Part shown: piece after piece, positions 1-7,367 of the stretch | How positions within the stretch are numbered: position 1 is the stretch's first letter | How the letters are laid out: each line of letters opens with the position of its first letter | Made by a program: the position numbers and the translations under genes | The notes under the pieces: generated by a model | Database searches by the model: none | The model's input: the letters and a program-made list of their open reading frames with translations, nothing else | What the model was told of the DNA's origin: nothing | DNA from: an uncultured Bacteroidales bacterium | GTDB lineage: Bacteria > Bacteroidota > Bacteroidia > Bacteroidales > P3 | Reading direction: 5' to 3' | Length of the DNA stretch: 10,469 nt | NCBI GenBank assembly: GCA_947176875.1 | Contig: CAMWSI010000015.1 | Coordinates: forward strand, 1-10,469

Positions 1-2
1 AT

Positions 3-761
3 AAGAAAGGCGACGTGGAACTGGTGGAAGCCGTAGCGCTTTCGGGACGCGTACACCCGTGTTTCAACGGAGGGCAGTTACATCCCGAAAACAAGAGTAC
101 GGTGGAGAATCCGCATCCGCTGTTCTGCGCTTTCGTTCAGGCGGCGATAGAACGTCAGGAATTCGAGACTTCGACGGTCTATGCGGCCGGAAACAAGGCC
201 GACATCATGGCGCAAAGCGAATTGTTCGGCATCGACCTGCGGGCGGTGAAACCGAACGGCAAACGCGGACGGCCCATCGATTTCGAACGGATGCTGGCCG
301 CGGACGAAACCGACGGCAAACCTAAGAAACGCAAGCCGGGACGGCCGCGCAAACGCGTGCGCACGAAAGCGGCTTTGGCCAAGGCCGCCTTGGAGGCCGC
401 GGGCATCAAACGGCGCCCGGGACGGCCGCGCAAAGACGGCACGACGACCTTGGTTATGGTAACGGATGCGGCGACGGATGCGACGGCCCGGACCAAGAAG
501 CGCGCGACGCGTACCCCGAAGGGTCAGACCGCGGCAACCAAGACGAAAACCGCCGCGAAGACGAAAGCGACAGCCAAGGCCAAGGCGGCGACGGCCAAAC
601 GCGGCCGCAAACCCAAGGCCGGAAGCACCGCGCAAGCCGCGCCGAAACGACCCGTAGGGCGGCCGCGGCTCGTTCCCTCGGAACGTATGCAGAAGGCACA
701 ACAGGTGCTGGCGGCCAAACGCCGTCCCCGGAAAAAGAAATCCGGGTCGGACAAAAAATAA
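3..761 (+). CDS. AT-hook, histone H1-like basic protein, C-terminal part (5' end outside window)
   Basis: The frame is open from the first complete codon (position 3), so the gene begins upstream; the first GTG (15) has no special support as a start. I do not recognise the N-terminal approximately 95 residues, which look like the end of a folded domain (for example [20 protein letters not shown] and an alpha-helical stretch after it). From about residue 83 (numbering from the GTG at 15) the chain becomes low-complexity and very basic, rich in Lys, Ala, Thr and Arg. It carries AT-hook-like cores: KRGRP (83-87), KPGRPRKR (107-114), RPGRPRK (134-140), KRGRKPK (195-201) and VGRPR (214-218). This suggests minor-groove DNA binding or RNA binding by the tail. 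Two of the hooks are encoded by an 18-bp direct DNA repeat (336-353, 417-434). It ends 17 bp before asnS and is probably cotranscribed with it. The enzymatic or structural role of the front domain is unknown. Confidence 0.7.
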   Translation, partial: KKGDVELVEAVALSGRVHPCFNGGQLHPENKSTVENPHPLFCAFVQAAIERQEFETSTVYAAGNKADIMAQSELFGIDLRAVKPNGKRGRPIDFERMLAADETDGKPKKRKPGRPRKRVRTKAALAKAALEAAGIKRRPGRPRKDGTTTLVMVTDAATDATARTKKRATRTPKGQTAATKTKTAAKTKATAKAKAATAKRGRKPKAGSTAQAAPKRPVGRPRLVPSERMQKAQQVLAAKRRPRKKKSGSDKK

Positions 762-778
762 GAAAGGAATAAGAAATC

Positions 779-2181
779 ATGCTGACACATACGGACATAA
801 AGAAACTCATCGGCCTGACCTTAGGCGAAGGCGAAAGCCGCCCCGTACAGATCAAGGGTTGGGTCAGAACCAAACGCGTAACAAACAGGTAGCTTTCATC
901 GCGGTCAATGACGGCAGTTGCGTGGCTTCGATTCAGGTCGTGGCCGACCTCAACGCGCCGGCCTTTCCCGAAGACCTGATGAAACGCATCACGACGGGGG
1001 CCTGCCTCTGCGTCGATGGCCGTCTGGTGCCTTCGATGGGCAAGGGTCAGACCGTGGAAATCCAAGCCGACAAAATCGAAGTGCTCGGCGAGGCCGATCC
1101 GGAGACGTATCCGTTGCAGAAAAAGGGTCACAGCCTTGAATTTCTGCGCGAAATCGCGCATCTGCGGCCGCGTACCAACACGTTCGGCGCGGTACTGCGG
1201 CTACGGCACGCGATGGCCTACGCCCTGCATACGTTCTACCACGAACGCGGCTTTTACTACCTGCATACGCCGCTCATCACGGCCTCCGACTGCGAGGGCG
1301 CCGGCGAGATGTTCCAGGTAACGACGCTGCCGCTCGAACAACTGCCGATGAAGGACGGCAAAATAGACTACAGCAAGGACTTCTTCGGACGTCAGGCCAG
1401 CCTGACGGTGTCGGGACAACTGGAAGGCGAACTGGGCGCGATGGCGCTGTCGAAAATCTATACGTTCGGCCCCACGTTCCGTGCCGAGAACTCCAACACG
1501 CCGCGCCATCTGGCCGAATTCTGGATGAACGAGCCGGAAATGGCGTTCTACGAAATCGAAGACAACATGGATCTGGCCGAAGAATTCCTGAAATATCTGA
1601 CGGCCTACGCGCTTGAACATTGCGGCGAGGATTTGCGTTTCCTCAACGACATGTACGACAAGGCGTTGATAAGCCGCTTGGAGGGTGTTCAAAACACGCG
1701 TTTCGAACGCCTCACCTATACGCAGGCCGTCGATATCCTCAAAAGTTCGGGCGCCAAGTTCGAGTTCAAGGTGGATTGGGGCGTGGATCTGCAAAGTGAA
1801 CACGAACGTTACCTGGTGGAAAAGCATTTCAAACGGCCGGTCATCCTGACCGATTATCCGAAAGACATCAAGGCGTTCTATATGAAACAGAATGCCGACG
1901 GCAAGACGGTACGCGGCATGGACGTGCTGTTCCCCCAAATCGGCGAAATCATCGGCGGCTCGCAAAGGGAGGAGAATCTGGACAAGTTGCAGCGACGCAT
2001 CCGGGAACTGCATATTCCGGACAAGGACATGTGGTGGTATTTAGACACGCGTCGCTTCGGCTCGGCCCCACACAGCGGCTTCGGCTTAGGCTTCGAGCGG
2101 CTGCTGCTCTTCATTACGGGTATGACGAACATCCGCGACGTGATTCCTTTCCCGCGTTATCCACAAAACGCGGAATTTTAA
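779..2181 (+). CDS. asnS: Asparaginyl-tRNA synthetase, interrupted by a one-base deletion
   Basis: Class IIb synthetase that charges tRNA-Asn with asparagine in the cytoplasm. The ATG at 779 opens a frame ([12 protein letters not shown]... ending WVRTKR) that reaches a TAG at 890-892. The remaining 433 residues lie in another frame from 880 ([13 protein letters not shown]...). Adding one base at 878-879, most simply a G to give CGC GGT AAC, restores WVRTKRGNKQVAF and a 467-residue protein, the usual length for Bacteroides-type AsnRS. In restored numbering, the OB-fold anticodon-binding domain is about 1-110, [12 protein letters not shown] is at 128-139, class II motif 2 ([15 protein letters not shown]) at 234-248 and motif 3 ([12 protein letters not shown]) at 434-445. 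No other disruption is seen, so a sequencing error is likelier than decay. If the change is real, only a TTG at 859 could start the second frame, and that would remove part of the OB fold. It lies 17 bp after the AT-hook gene and overlaps the next ATG by one base (TAATG). Confidence 0.93.
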
Positions 2182-3530
2182 TGGGTTGTGAAAGACTCAT
2201 GCTTTTTTCCGACGGCAGGCGGAGGCTTTTGAACGGCCTTTGCCTGCTTTTGCTTTTTATGGGGACGGGGCGTGAGGCCGGGCGGACGCAAACGATAGCG
2301 GAAACCGATAAGGCAAATCCGGCGATGCCGGCGGAAGCCTCCCTTGCCGCTATATATATCACGCAACCCGATTCGACGGCAACAGGGCCGGCCACGGCGA
2401 ATTCGGGTCGGACGAAGTTTAACATCGCGCGACTGTTCAGCAATACCGCCGGCAGCGCGAACGACCCGAATTTCAAACCGCGCAAGGTGGCGTTCGTCCT
2501 GGGACCGGGCGTCTATTACTCCCCCTCTACTTCCGTCGCGTTTACGATAGGCGGACAACTTTACTTCGATGCCTTGGACAAACGGCTGACGGACTCCGAC
2601 CTGCCGAAAGACGAATACAACCGCATCCGGGCCCGCCGCTCCAACCTGCTGATCGGCCTGCACGGCACCATACGTTCGCAGTTCGCGCTGGAACTGACGC
2701 CCGAACTCTACTTCCTCAACCGTCGGCTTATGCTGAAAGGGTTTATCTATACCGGTTACTGGCCGGGGTTTTTCTGGGGCATAGGCGGAAAAACGCCGGA
2801 CGAGAACAAGGAACAATACAACCAAATCATCCAGACGGCCGACCTGCGCCTGACGTACGACGTGGGACACGGGGTGTTCTTAGGCTTGGGTACCAGCTAT
2901 TTTTTCTATGACATCCTTTCCAAGAAAGCAGGCCCGCTCACGGAAACGACCATTCCCGGACAGGATCTGGCCGTAGGCATCGGTCCCATGGTGTCGCTTA
3001 TCTACGACACGCGCAACGACAACACGCGGCCGCTCAAAGGCTCCCTCATCAGCGTAGATGCCAACTACAACGCAGCCATCAAATCTTACAGCGGCCATTT
3101 CGGCAAACTGACGATGGACGTACGGCACTACTTCCATATCCCGCAGAAGAAACAGCATATCGATCACGTGTTCGCACTGAATTTAGTGGCGAGCAGCACG
3201 GTAGGACAAGGCATCCCGTTTCAGGAATTGCCGCGCATGGCCGACCGCACTTACGCACGCGGCATCATCCGGGACCGTTTCATAGACCGGCACATGATGG
3301 CGCTTCAGGCCGAATACCGTTTTTACTGGAAATGGCTGGGTTTCGCCGTTTTCGGTTGTGCGGGCGACGTGGGACCGACCTTGGAGGAGGCCTGGCACTT
3401 CAACAAAATCACTTACGGCATCGGACTGCGGGTCAAACCGTTCCGCAACCTGCCGTTTACCATACGCGGCGATATGGGCTTCTATCGGGGTAAACCCGAA
3501 TTCTACGTCGGGATTAACGAACTATTTTAA
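2181..3530 (+). CDS. Outer membrane beta-barrel protein, BamA/TamA (bacterial surface antigen) family
   Basis: 449 residues starting at the ATG that overlaps the asnS stop codon; the same frame is open further upstream inside asnS, but this start gives a signal peptide. The N-terminus has a basic stretch (GRRR, 12-15) and a hydrophobic core (LLNGLCLLLLF, about 16-26), with probable signal peptidase I cleavage soon after; no proper lipobox is seen. A Ser/Thr/Ala-rich linker (about 35-95) precedes the barrel. The barrel shows the Omp85 signature YDTRND...PLKGS (275-288), an RG-containing segment (RGIIRDRF, 360-367, equivalent to the loop 6 RGY/RGF region but with Ile), alternating aromatic strands, and a terminal Phe. 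There are no recognisable POTRA repeats, so it looks like a barrel-only member rather than BamA itself. Location is inferred to be the outer membrane; the substrate or partner is unknown. Linkage to asnS is probably transcriptional only. Confidence 0.8.
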   Translation: MGCERLMLFSDGRRRLLNGLCLLLLFMGTGREAGRTQTIAETDKANPAMPAEASLAAIYITQPDSTATGPATANSGRTKFNIARLFSNTAGSANDPNFKPRKVAFVLGPGVYYSPSTSVAFTIGGQLYFDALDKRLTDSDLPKDEYNRIRARRSNLLIGLHGTIRSQFALELTPELYFLNRRLMLKGFIYTGYWPGFFWGIGGKTPDENKEQYNQIIQTADLRLTYDVGHGVFLGLGTSYFFYDILSKKAGPLTETTIPGQDLAVGIGPMVSLIYDTRNDNTRPLKGSLISVDANYNAAIKSYSGHFGKLTMDVRHYFHIPQKKQHIDHVFALNLVASSTVGQGIPFQELPRMADRTYARGIIRDRFIDRHMMALQAEYRFYWKWLGFAVFGCAGDVGPTLEEAWHFNKITYGIGLRVKPFRNLPFTIRGDMGFYRGKPEFYVGINELF

Positions 3531-3532
3531 GT

Positions 3533-3656
3533 GCGGCGTGTCATAAAGGCCAATCTGCGGCGTTATTATCGGGATTCGGGTTCAGTCACGTACTTCAGTA
3601 CGTTCCTTCGCCCTCACCCTCAATGCCTTGCATCTTAGCCTCTCTGACACACCGCC
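3533..3656. repeat. Imperfect palindromic intergenic element (possible MITE/REP-like element or bidirectional terminator)
   Basis: The ends are near-perfect inverted repeats: GCGGCGTGTCA (3533-3543) against TGACACACCGC (3645-3655), 10 of 11 matching. At the centre is a perfect 6-bp hairpin, ACGTAC TTCA GTACGT (3588-3603). The arms between show partial complementarity along much of their length. It occupies nearly all of the 158-bp space between two convergent genes (outer membrane protein and MFS gene), where a bidirectional transcription end is expected. It does not code for protein. From memory, similar short elements with a GTACnnnnGTAC-type core and GTGTCA ends occur between genes in Bacteroidales; copy number cannot be tested here. 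Confidence 0.55.
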
Positions 3657-3688
3657 AAAGAAAGTTAAACGTATCGGCAATCAACGAA

Positions 3689-5086
3689 TTATTTTAATTT
3701 TAGTTTGCCGGCGAGCAGACCGGTAAGCAGGCCTATGCAGGCGACGAGCGCGAACGCGAGCCGCATGCCGAGCCATTCGGAGATATAGCCGACCACGGGC
3801 GGGCCGGCCACGAAACCGAAGAAGCCGATGGTGGAGACGGCGTTGATGGCGCGGCCGGCGCTCATCGCGCGGCTGTTCTTGACCATACCGTAACAAATCG
3901 GCACGACCGACGAGATGCCCAGTCCCACAAGCACAAAACCGACCGTGGCGGGCAGCAGCCTCGGGAACAGAACGGCGGTCAGAAAGCCTATGGCTATGAA
4001 AAAACCGCTGACACGCACTACTTTGACGGCTCCTATCCGGTTCACCAACCCGTCGGCCAGAAACCGCATCGAGGCCATGGCCAGCATACAGCCCGTATAA
4101 CCCGCGCGTATCCAGACCGGATCGACCTTCAAGGTCTGCCCGAAATAGACGGCCGACCAATCGTAAACGCTCCCCTCGCACAACATGCAGCCGAACGCCA
4201 GAAAACCGAGCAGACAGAGATAGCGGTCCATACCTCTGAAGATATTGAACGTGGCTTTTTCTTTGGCCGGAACCGCCTCTTCCGCACCATCTACCGCCGC
4301 GGTTCCGCCGCCGGTCGCTTCCCTAAGGGATTGCGGCTCGCCGCCGCGGATATCCCTGCGGGAACGCCGACGGCTCTCTGCTCCCGCCGTGTCCGTTGCA
4401 CCGGCTGCCAAATCTTCCGGCAACAGGAAGCGGTGCAAGACCGTCACGGCCAACAATCCGAAACCGAATACGCCGCAGAAATGCCAGAACGGCGTAACAT
4501 GGCGCACGGCCAGAAACGAACTCGTCAGGCCGGCCACGAAACCCGCCAAACTCCACATGCCGTGAAACGTGCCGATGATGCTGCGGCCATAACGTTTTTC
4601 AAGACCCACGGCCTGTGTATTGGCCGCAAGATTATGCAGATTGGCCGCGACCCCCAGCAAGAACAACATGCCGGCCAGTGCCGCGCGCGTCGGCATGAGG
4701 CCTATGCCGACCAGACTGAGCGGATAAAGCAACGCGACACATAACAGCAACGCGCGGCTCGAATATTTCTGCACTAAATAGCCGGACAGCGGCACCGATA
4801 CCAATTGTCCCAACGGGAAAAAAAACAATATGGTTCCCAACTGCGCGTCGTTGAGCGACAACGCCTGCTTGACATCCGGAATCCGCGCCGACCAGGTGGC
4901 GAAGACCGTACCCTGCAAGAAAAAGAAAACGCTTATCGCGGCACGGTACCGCCCGAGCGGATACCGGAGCGAACCGCCGCATCCGCCCGTATATGCCGCC
5001 GCGCCGTCGCCCGGATGTCCGGCGGTCGCCGCCGGTTCAGCCACGCCGCCGGACGGTTCACCGGCTTTCCCCATTACCTTTTTCAT
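3689..5086 (-). CDS. MFS transporter, YbjJ-like 12-TM permease
   Basis: 465 residues from the ATG at 5086-5084 (MKKVMGKAG); a second ATG at 5074 would give 461. The frame continues upstream but would then run far inside the preceding gene. Inner-membrane secondary transporter of the major facilitator superfamily; the substrate cannot be deduced. Residues 1-45 are a Gly/Ala/Pro-rich cytoplasmic tail. TM1 starts at about 49, followed by the loop ATWSARIPDVKQALSLNDAQLG (63-84), typical of the YbjJ/fucose-permease-like branch. The loop between TM6 and TM7 (about 224-280) is unusually long and charged, with RRRSRR at 239-244. The C-terminal half contains SAGRAINAVSTIGFFGFVAGP (409-429), the counterpart of that branch's TM10-11 signature. 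The start overlaps the end of the upstream CBS-domain gene by about 29 bp, so the two genes are translationally coupled. The 3' end faces the outer membrane protein gene. Confidence 0.85.
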   Translation of the reverse strand: MKKVMGKAGEPSGGVAEPAATAGHPGDGAAAYTGGCGGSLRYPLGRYRAAISVFFFLQGTVFATWSARIPDVKQALSLNDAQLGTILFFFPLGQLVSVPLSGYLVQKYSSRALLLCVALLYPLSLVGIGLMPTRAALAGMLFLLGVAANLHNLAANTQAVGLEKRYGRSIIGTFHGMWSLAGFVAGLTSSFLAVRHVTPFWHFCGVFGFGLLAVTVLHRFLLPEDLAAGATDTAGAESRRRSRRDIRGGEPQSLREATGGGTAAVDGAEEAVPAKEKATFNIFRGMDRYLCLLGFLAFGCMLCEGSVYDWSAVYFGQTLKVDPVWIRAGYTGCMLAMASMRFLADGLVNRIGAVKVVRVSGFFIAIGFLTAVLFPRLLPATVGFVLVGLGISSVVPICYGMVKNSRAMSAGRAINAVSTIGFFGFVAGPPVVGYISEWLGMRLAFALVACIGLLTGLLAGKLKLK

Positions 5087-6173
5087 CCGTCTTTTCCTGT
5101 TTTCCGGAAGATTTGCGCCGCGCGTAGGCCTGGAGATCGGTAATCGTATCTTTCTCATCCACGATTTCGTAACCCAACATCGTCTCAATGAGGTCTTCCA
5201 TCGTGACCAAGCCTACGAACGTGCCGTATTCATCCACCACCATCGCGATTTGTTCCTTGCGGCTGCGCATCCGCTCCCAAAGCCCCGGCACACGCTGATA
5301 GGCCGACACCACGGCCAACGGCCGCTTCAGCGCAACGAGTTTCTTGTCGAATTCATCTTCGGCCACTCCGGTAAACACGTCTTTCAGCAAGACGAAACCC
5401 GTGATATGCTCGGGATTCTGCGCCTTATAGACCGGTATGCGCGAATATTTCAGATAATTCTTTTTGTAGAAGAAATCGCGCAGGGTCGTATTCTCGCTTA
5501 CCGTGACCGCCACCATGCGCGGCGTCATGATGTCGCGCACACGCAGATTCTGAAACGCCAGCATGCTGCGCAACGTCTGCGCCTCGCCCGCCTGCAGGAT
5601 ACCTTCCTTGGAACCCATGTTCACGACGGCCTCCACTTCCTGCCGGCTCACGGTCGGCTCGGTCTTGCCCCGCGTCACGAGATAGGCGATGCCTTCCGAC
5701 AGCCATACGAGCGGATAGCAAATCCAAACCAGCACGCGAATCGTATAACAAGCCGGTACAATCAGTATTTTCCAATAACGCGCCCCGACCGACTTGGGCA
5801 AAATCTCGGAAAGGATGAGGATGAGGAACGTCAGCACGACTGACGTGAGGCCGGCATACACATTACCGAATACCTTGAGGCTCTGCGCCCCGACACCGGC
5901 CGCCCCTATAGTATGCGCTATCGTATTGAGCGACAGAATGGAAGACAGCGGTTTCTCGACATCGGCCTTCATGCTCTTGAACAAGAGCGCGCCTTTGAGC
6001 CTGCGCCGCACGCCCCGCGAAACGCCGCCACCCTCCGCTTCGGACTTTTCCTTGGCCTGCTGCCGCAACACCTCCTCGAACGAAGGGGGCGCCGACAACA
6101 GCACCGACTCCAGCACCGAGCACACGAACGAGACCACGAGGGCCAACAACAGATAAAAAATCAACAGTCCCAT
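5058..6173 (-). CDS. CNNM transmembrane / CBS-pair protein (HlyC/CorC-like, 'hemolysin family')
   Basis: 371 residues, starting at MGLLIFYLLLALVV, which forms the first membrane segment. The N-terminal DUF21/CNNM transmembrane domain (about 1-170) has SLNTIAHTIGAA (81-92) and SEILPKSVGAR (122-131), the conserved ion-site helices of CNNM/CorB proteins. A linker helix (about 176-208) leads to two CBS domains: DIMTPRM...GFVLLKDVF (about 214-267) and VVDEYGTFVGLVTMEDLIE (about 285-340). These are adenine-nucleotide/Mg-binding modules. The usual C-terminal CorC/HlyC (transporter-associated) domain is absent; after GYEIVDE the protein ends in a short Lys-rich tail. By family it probably takes part in Mg2+/divalent cation (or coupled Na+) transport or its control; the label 'hemolysin' is historical. 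It is the first gene of a two-gene - strand unit with the MFS transporter, which it overlaps. Confidence 0.88.
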   Translation of the reverse strand: MGLLIFYLLLALVVSFVCSVLESVLLSAPPSFEEVLRQQAKEKSEAEGGGVSRGVRRRLKGALLFKSMKADVEKPLSSILSLNTIAHTIGAAGVGAQSLKVFGNVYAGLTSVVLTFLILILSEILPKSVGARYWKILIVPACYTIRVLVWICYPLVWLSEGIAYLVTRGKTEPTVSRQEVEAVVNMGSKEGILQAGEAQTLRSMLAFQNLRVRDIMTPRMVAVTVSENTTLRDFFYKKNYLKYSRIPVYKAQNPEHITGFVLLKDVFTGVAEDEFDKKLVALKRPLAVVSAYQRVPGLWERMRSRKEQIAMVVDEYGTFVGLVTMEDLIETMLGYEIVDEKDTITDLQAYARRKSSGKQEKTDEKGNGESR

Positions 6174-6200
6174 AAGCGCAATTTGCCGCGAACAAGGCCA

Positions 6201-6208
6201 CGAAGATA
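6201..6208 (-). promoter_or_regulatory. Candidate -7 element for the CNNM/CBS gene
   Basis: On the - strand TATCTTCG lies about 28 bp before the ATG and is one base off the Bacteroidetes -7 consensus TAnnTTTG. No convincing -33 TTTG is found about 20 bp further upstream; the best is a weak TTAG at 6229-6226 with short spacing. The call is therefore tentative. Confidence 0.3.
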
Positions 6209-6232
6209 CGAAATATCGAAAACTTCTAACCC

Positions 6233-6245
6233 GACCAAGAAAATT
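6233..6245 (+). repeat. Left copy of direct repeat GACCAAGAAAA flanking the abiE island
   Basis: GACCAAGAAAATT here matches GACCAAGAAAAATT at 8271-8284 apart from one extra A. The two copies are in the same orientation and sit at the visible shift from GC-rich core sequence to AT-richer island sequence. They could be a target-site duplication, an att-like site, or a recombination scar. Confidence 0.5.
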
Positions 6246-6371
6246 ATAATCATCTACATGGAAGAACAGACCATACAGAAAGGCCTATCTATGCACGATA
6301 TATTAATTATCTTATTTTTTGCTTTTCGTGTTTACTCTTGGCAATATTTATTTGAAGAAACATTTGAGGCG
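6246..6371. other. AT-rich non-coding stretch between abiE third cistron and CNNM/CBS gene
   Basis: No supported gene. A 41-codon + strand frame (6258-6383, MEEQTIQKGLSMHD...) exists but overlaps the end of the - strand frame, has no visible promoter and no recognisable family, so it is not called as a gene. No clear GC hairpin followed by a T run is seen. Confidence 0.5.
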
Positions 6372-6562
6372 TTACAGTTTTGATTCTATTAAATTTATCA
6401 TTCTGTTGATCAAATCTTGTTTCCCCTCATCTACAATTTCTACAAAGTTTTTAATGCCTATATGAAAAATGGGTTAATATCGCCCGATCCAAGTCGCCAT
6501 TCTCCGTCAGGTACTTGTAGAGGTTGGTGCGTATGAAATAGCGTTTCGTCTTTTATCGTCAT
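6372..6562 (-). pseudogene. Frameshifted 62-codon third cistron downstream of abiEii
   Basis: An ATG (6562-6560) follows the abiEii TGA after one base. As written the frame gives MTIKDETLFHT... and stops after 34 codons. Removing one A of a run (6546-6544) and one T of a run (6469-6465) joins three frame segments. They are MTIKDE, then RYFIRTNLYKYLTENGDLDR (followed by AILTHF), then HIGIKNFVEIVDEGKQ (followed by DLINRMINLIESKL) and a TAA at 6374-6372. The result is a 62-residue, mostly helical, soluble-looking protein. The middle segment uses coding-like codons and the last segment is a plausible charged, amphipathic C-terminus. It could be a small real gene with two sequence errors, or the decaying remains of a larger or smaller protein. 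I do not recognise the family. Position and coupling to abiEii suggest it travels with the toxin-antitoxin unit. Confidence 0.4.
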
Positions 6563-6563
6563 A

Positions 6564-7367
6564 TCAATTCCTCCTCCCCGGCATCCTGTCTATCAGTTTC
6601 TCATATACCAGCGCATATGCCTTCCTTGGATTGAACTCAATCTCCGGTCGGAGTAGAGGCGTCACGTCCTCCAGGAACTCCTCGTCCTGCATTTTCTGTT
6701 CCATGTTCTGCACGAACTCCTTGTACGTTGGTGTACGTTCCACCGCAAACTCAATGTACTTGCGATAGCACGCCAGCACCTTATCTACATCCGACTCTTG
6801 AGCAGTCAAAGCCGTATAGAGGTCAAACAAATCACGTCCTTTCTTTCGCTGATAAAGCGCACGAAGCTTTGTGCCAAGTAGTTCTTCAAAGTGATAGGTG
6901 GTCAACTTGGCTTCACCTGTGAACCAACTGTTCTCCATACGGAAAGGAACCTCTTGCAATCCCAACACATTGAAATGCTCAAAGCAATTGATCTCCACCT
7001 TCAGACGAATTTGCTGGATGGGCGGAATCTCTGAATCCACACGAAAGAACAACTTGTTGCTGTGCTTCTTCTGTTGAGTCGTGCGATTAGGCAACCACTC
7101 CAGTACCTCTCCCAGACGAAACATGATAGGCTTGATGGGGCCTGGCTTGATCTGCACAAGGTCAATGTCCTCACTGTATCGAGGCTGAGGTCGTAGAAAC
7201 AGCTTATGTAGAGATGTACCACCACGGAATGCCAAATTCTCTCGTAAGAACTCATCACTAAAGATACTTACCAGGGCACGACAAATAATCAAGTCTTGCT
7301 CCACCATCAGCATATCTTTCCATGGTACAAACTCATTCCATTCTCTTATGTATCTTTCTTTTATCAT
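6564..7367 (-). CDS. abiEii: AbiEii-family nucleotidyltransferase toxin (type IV toxin-antitoxin)
   Basis: 267 residues, starting at the ATG that overlaps the abiEi stop codon (ATGA). Members of this DUF1814/AbiEii family are DNA polymerase beta-like nucleotidyltransferases; related toxins (MenA-type) modify tRNA 3' ends, and AbiE systems block phage growth or slow the host. Visible motifs are RGGTSLHK (48-55, nucleotide-binding loop), SEDIDL (65-70) with the two metal-binding acidic residues D67 and D69, and the family's basic/catalytic segment KLRALYQRKKGRDLFDLY (167-184). All hallmark residues are present, so it is probably active. Lower GC and different codon use from the flanking GC-rich genes point to horizontal gain. 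Its effect should be held in check by the upstream antitoxin, without direct protein contact in type IV systems as usually described. Confidence 0.9.
   Translation of the reverse strand: MIKERYIREWNEFVPWKDMLMVEQDLIICRALVSIFSDEFLRENLAFRGGTSLHKLFLRPQPRYSEDIDLVQIKPGPIKPIMFRLGEVLEWLPNRTTQQKKHSNKLFFRVDSEIPPIQQIRLKVEINCFEHFNVLGLQEVPFRMENSWFTGEAKLTTYHFEELLGTKLRALYQRKKGRDLFDLYTALTAQESDVDKVLACYRKYIEFAVERTPTYKEFVQNMEQKMQDEEFLEDVTPLLRPEIEFNPRKAYALVYEKLIDRMPGRRN

Noticed and set aside
78..701. Long antisense frame opposite the AT-hook gene
   Set aside because: An Arg/Gly-rich product of GC-rich, repetitive codons on the other strand; the + frame runs into the asnS cluster and has the organised GRP motifs.
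1201..2013. 270-codon - strand frame inside asnS
   Set aside because: A shadow of the strongly conserved synthetase frame; no family resemblance.
2181..2310. Lipoprotein signal for the outer membrane barrel protein
   Set aside because: The only nearby Cys residues (residues 3 and 21) lack a proper lipobox; a normal signal peptide with a barrel fits better.
4830..5843. 337-codon + strand frame across the MFS and CNNM/CBS genes
   Set aside because: It spans two well-supported - strand genes and its translation shows no domain; caused by high GC content.
6258..6383. A 41-codon + strand frame starting MEEQTIQKGLSMHD at the edge of the abiE island
   Set aside because: It overlaps the end of the - strand third cistron, lies in AT-rich sequence, has no promoter or recognisable family, and such short frames arise by chance.
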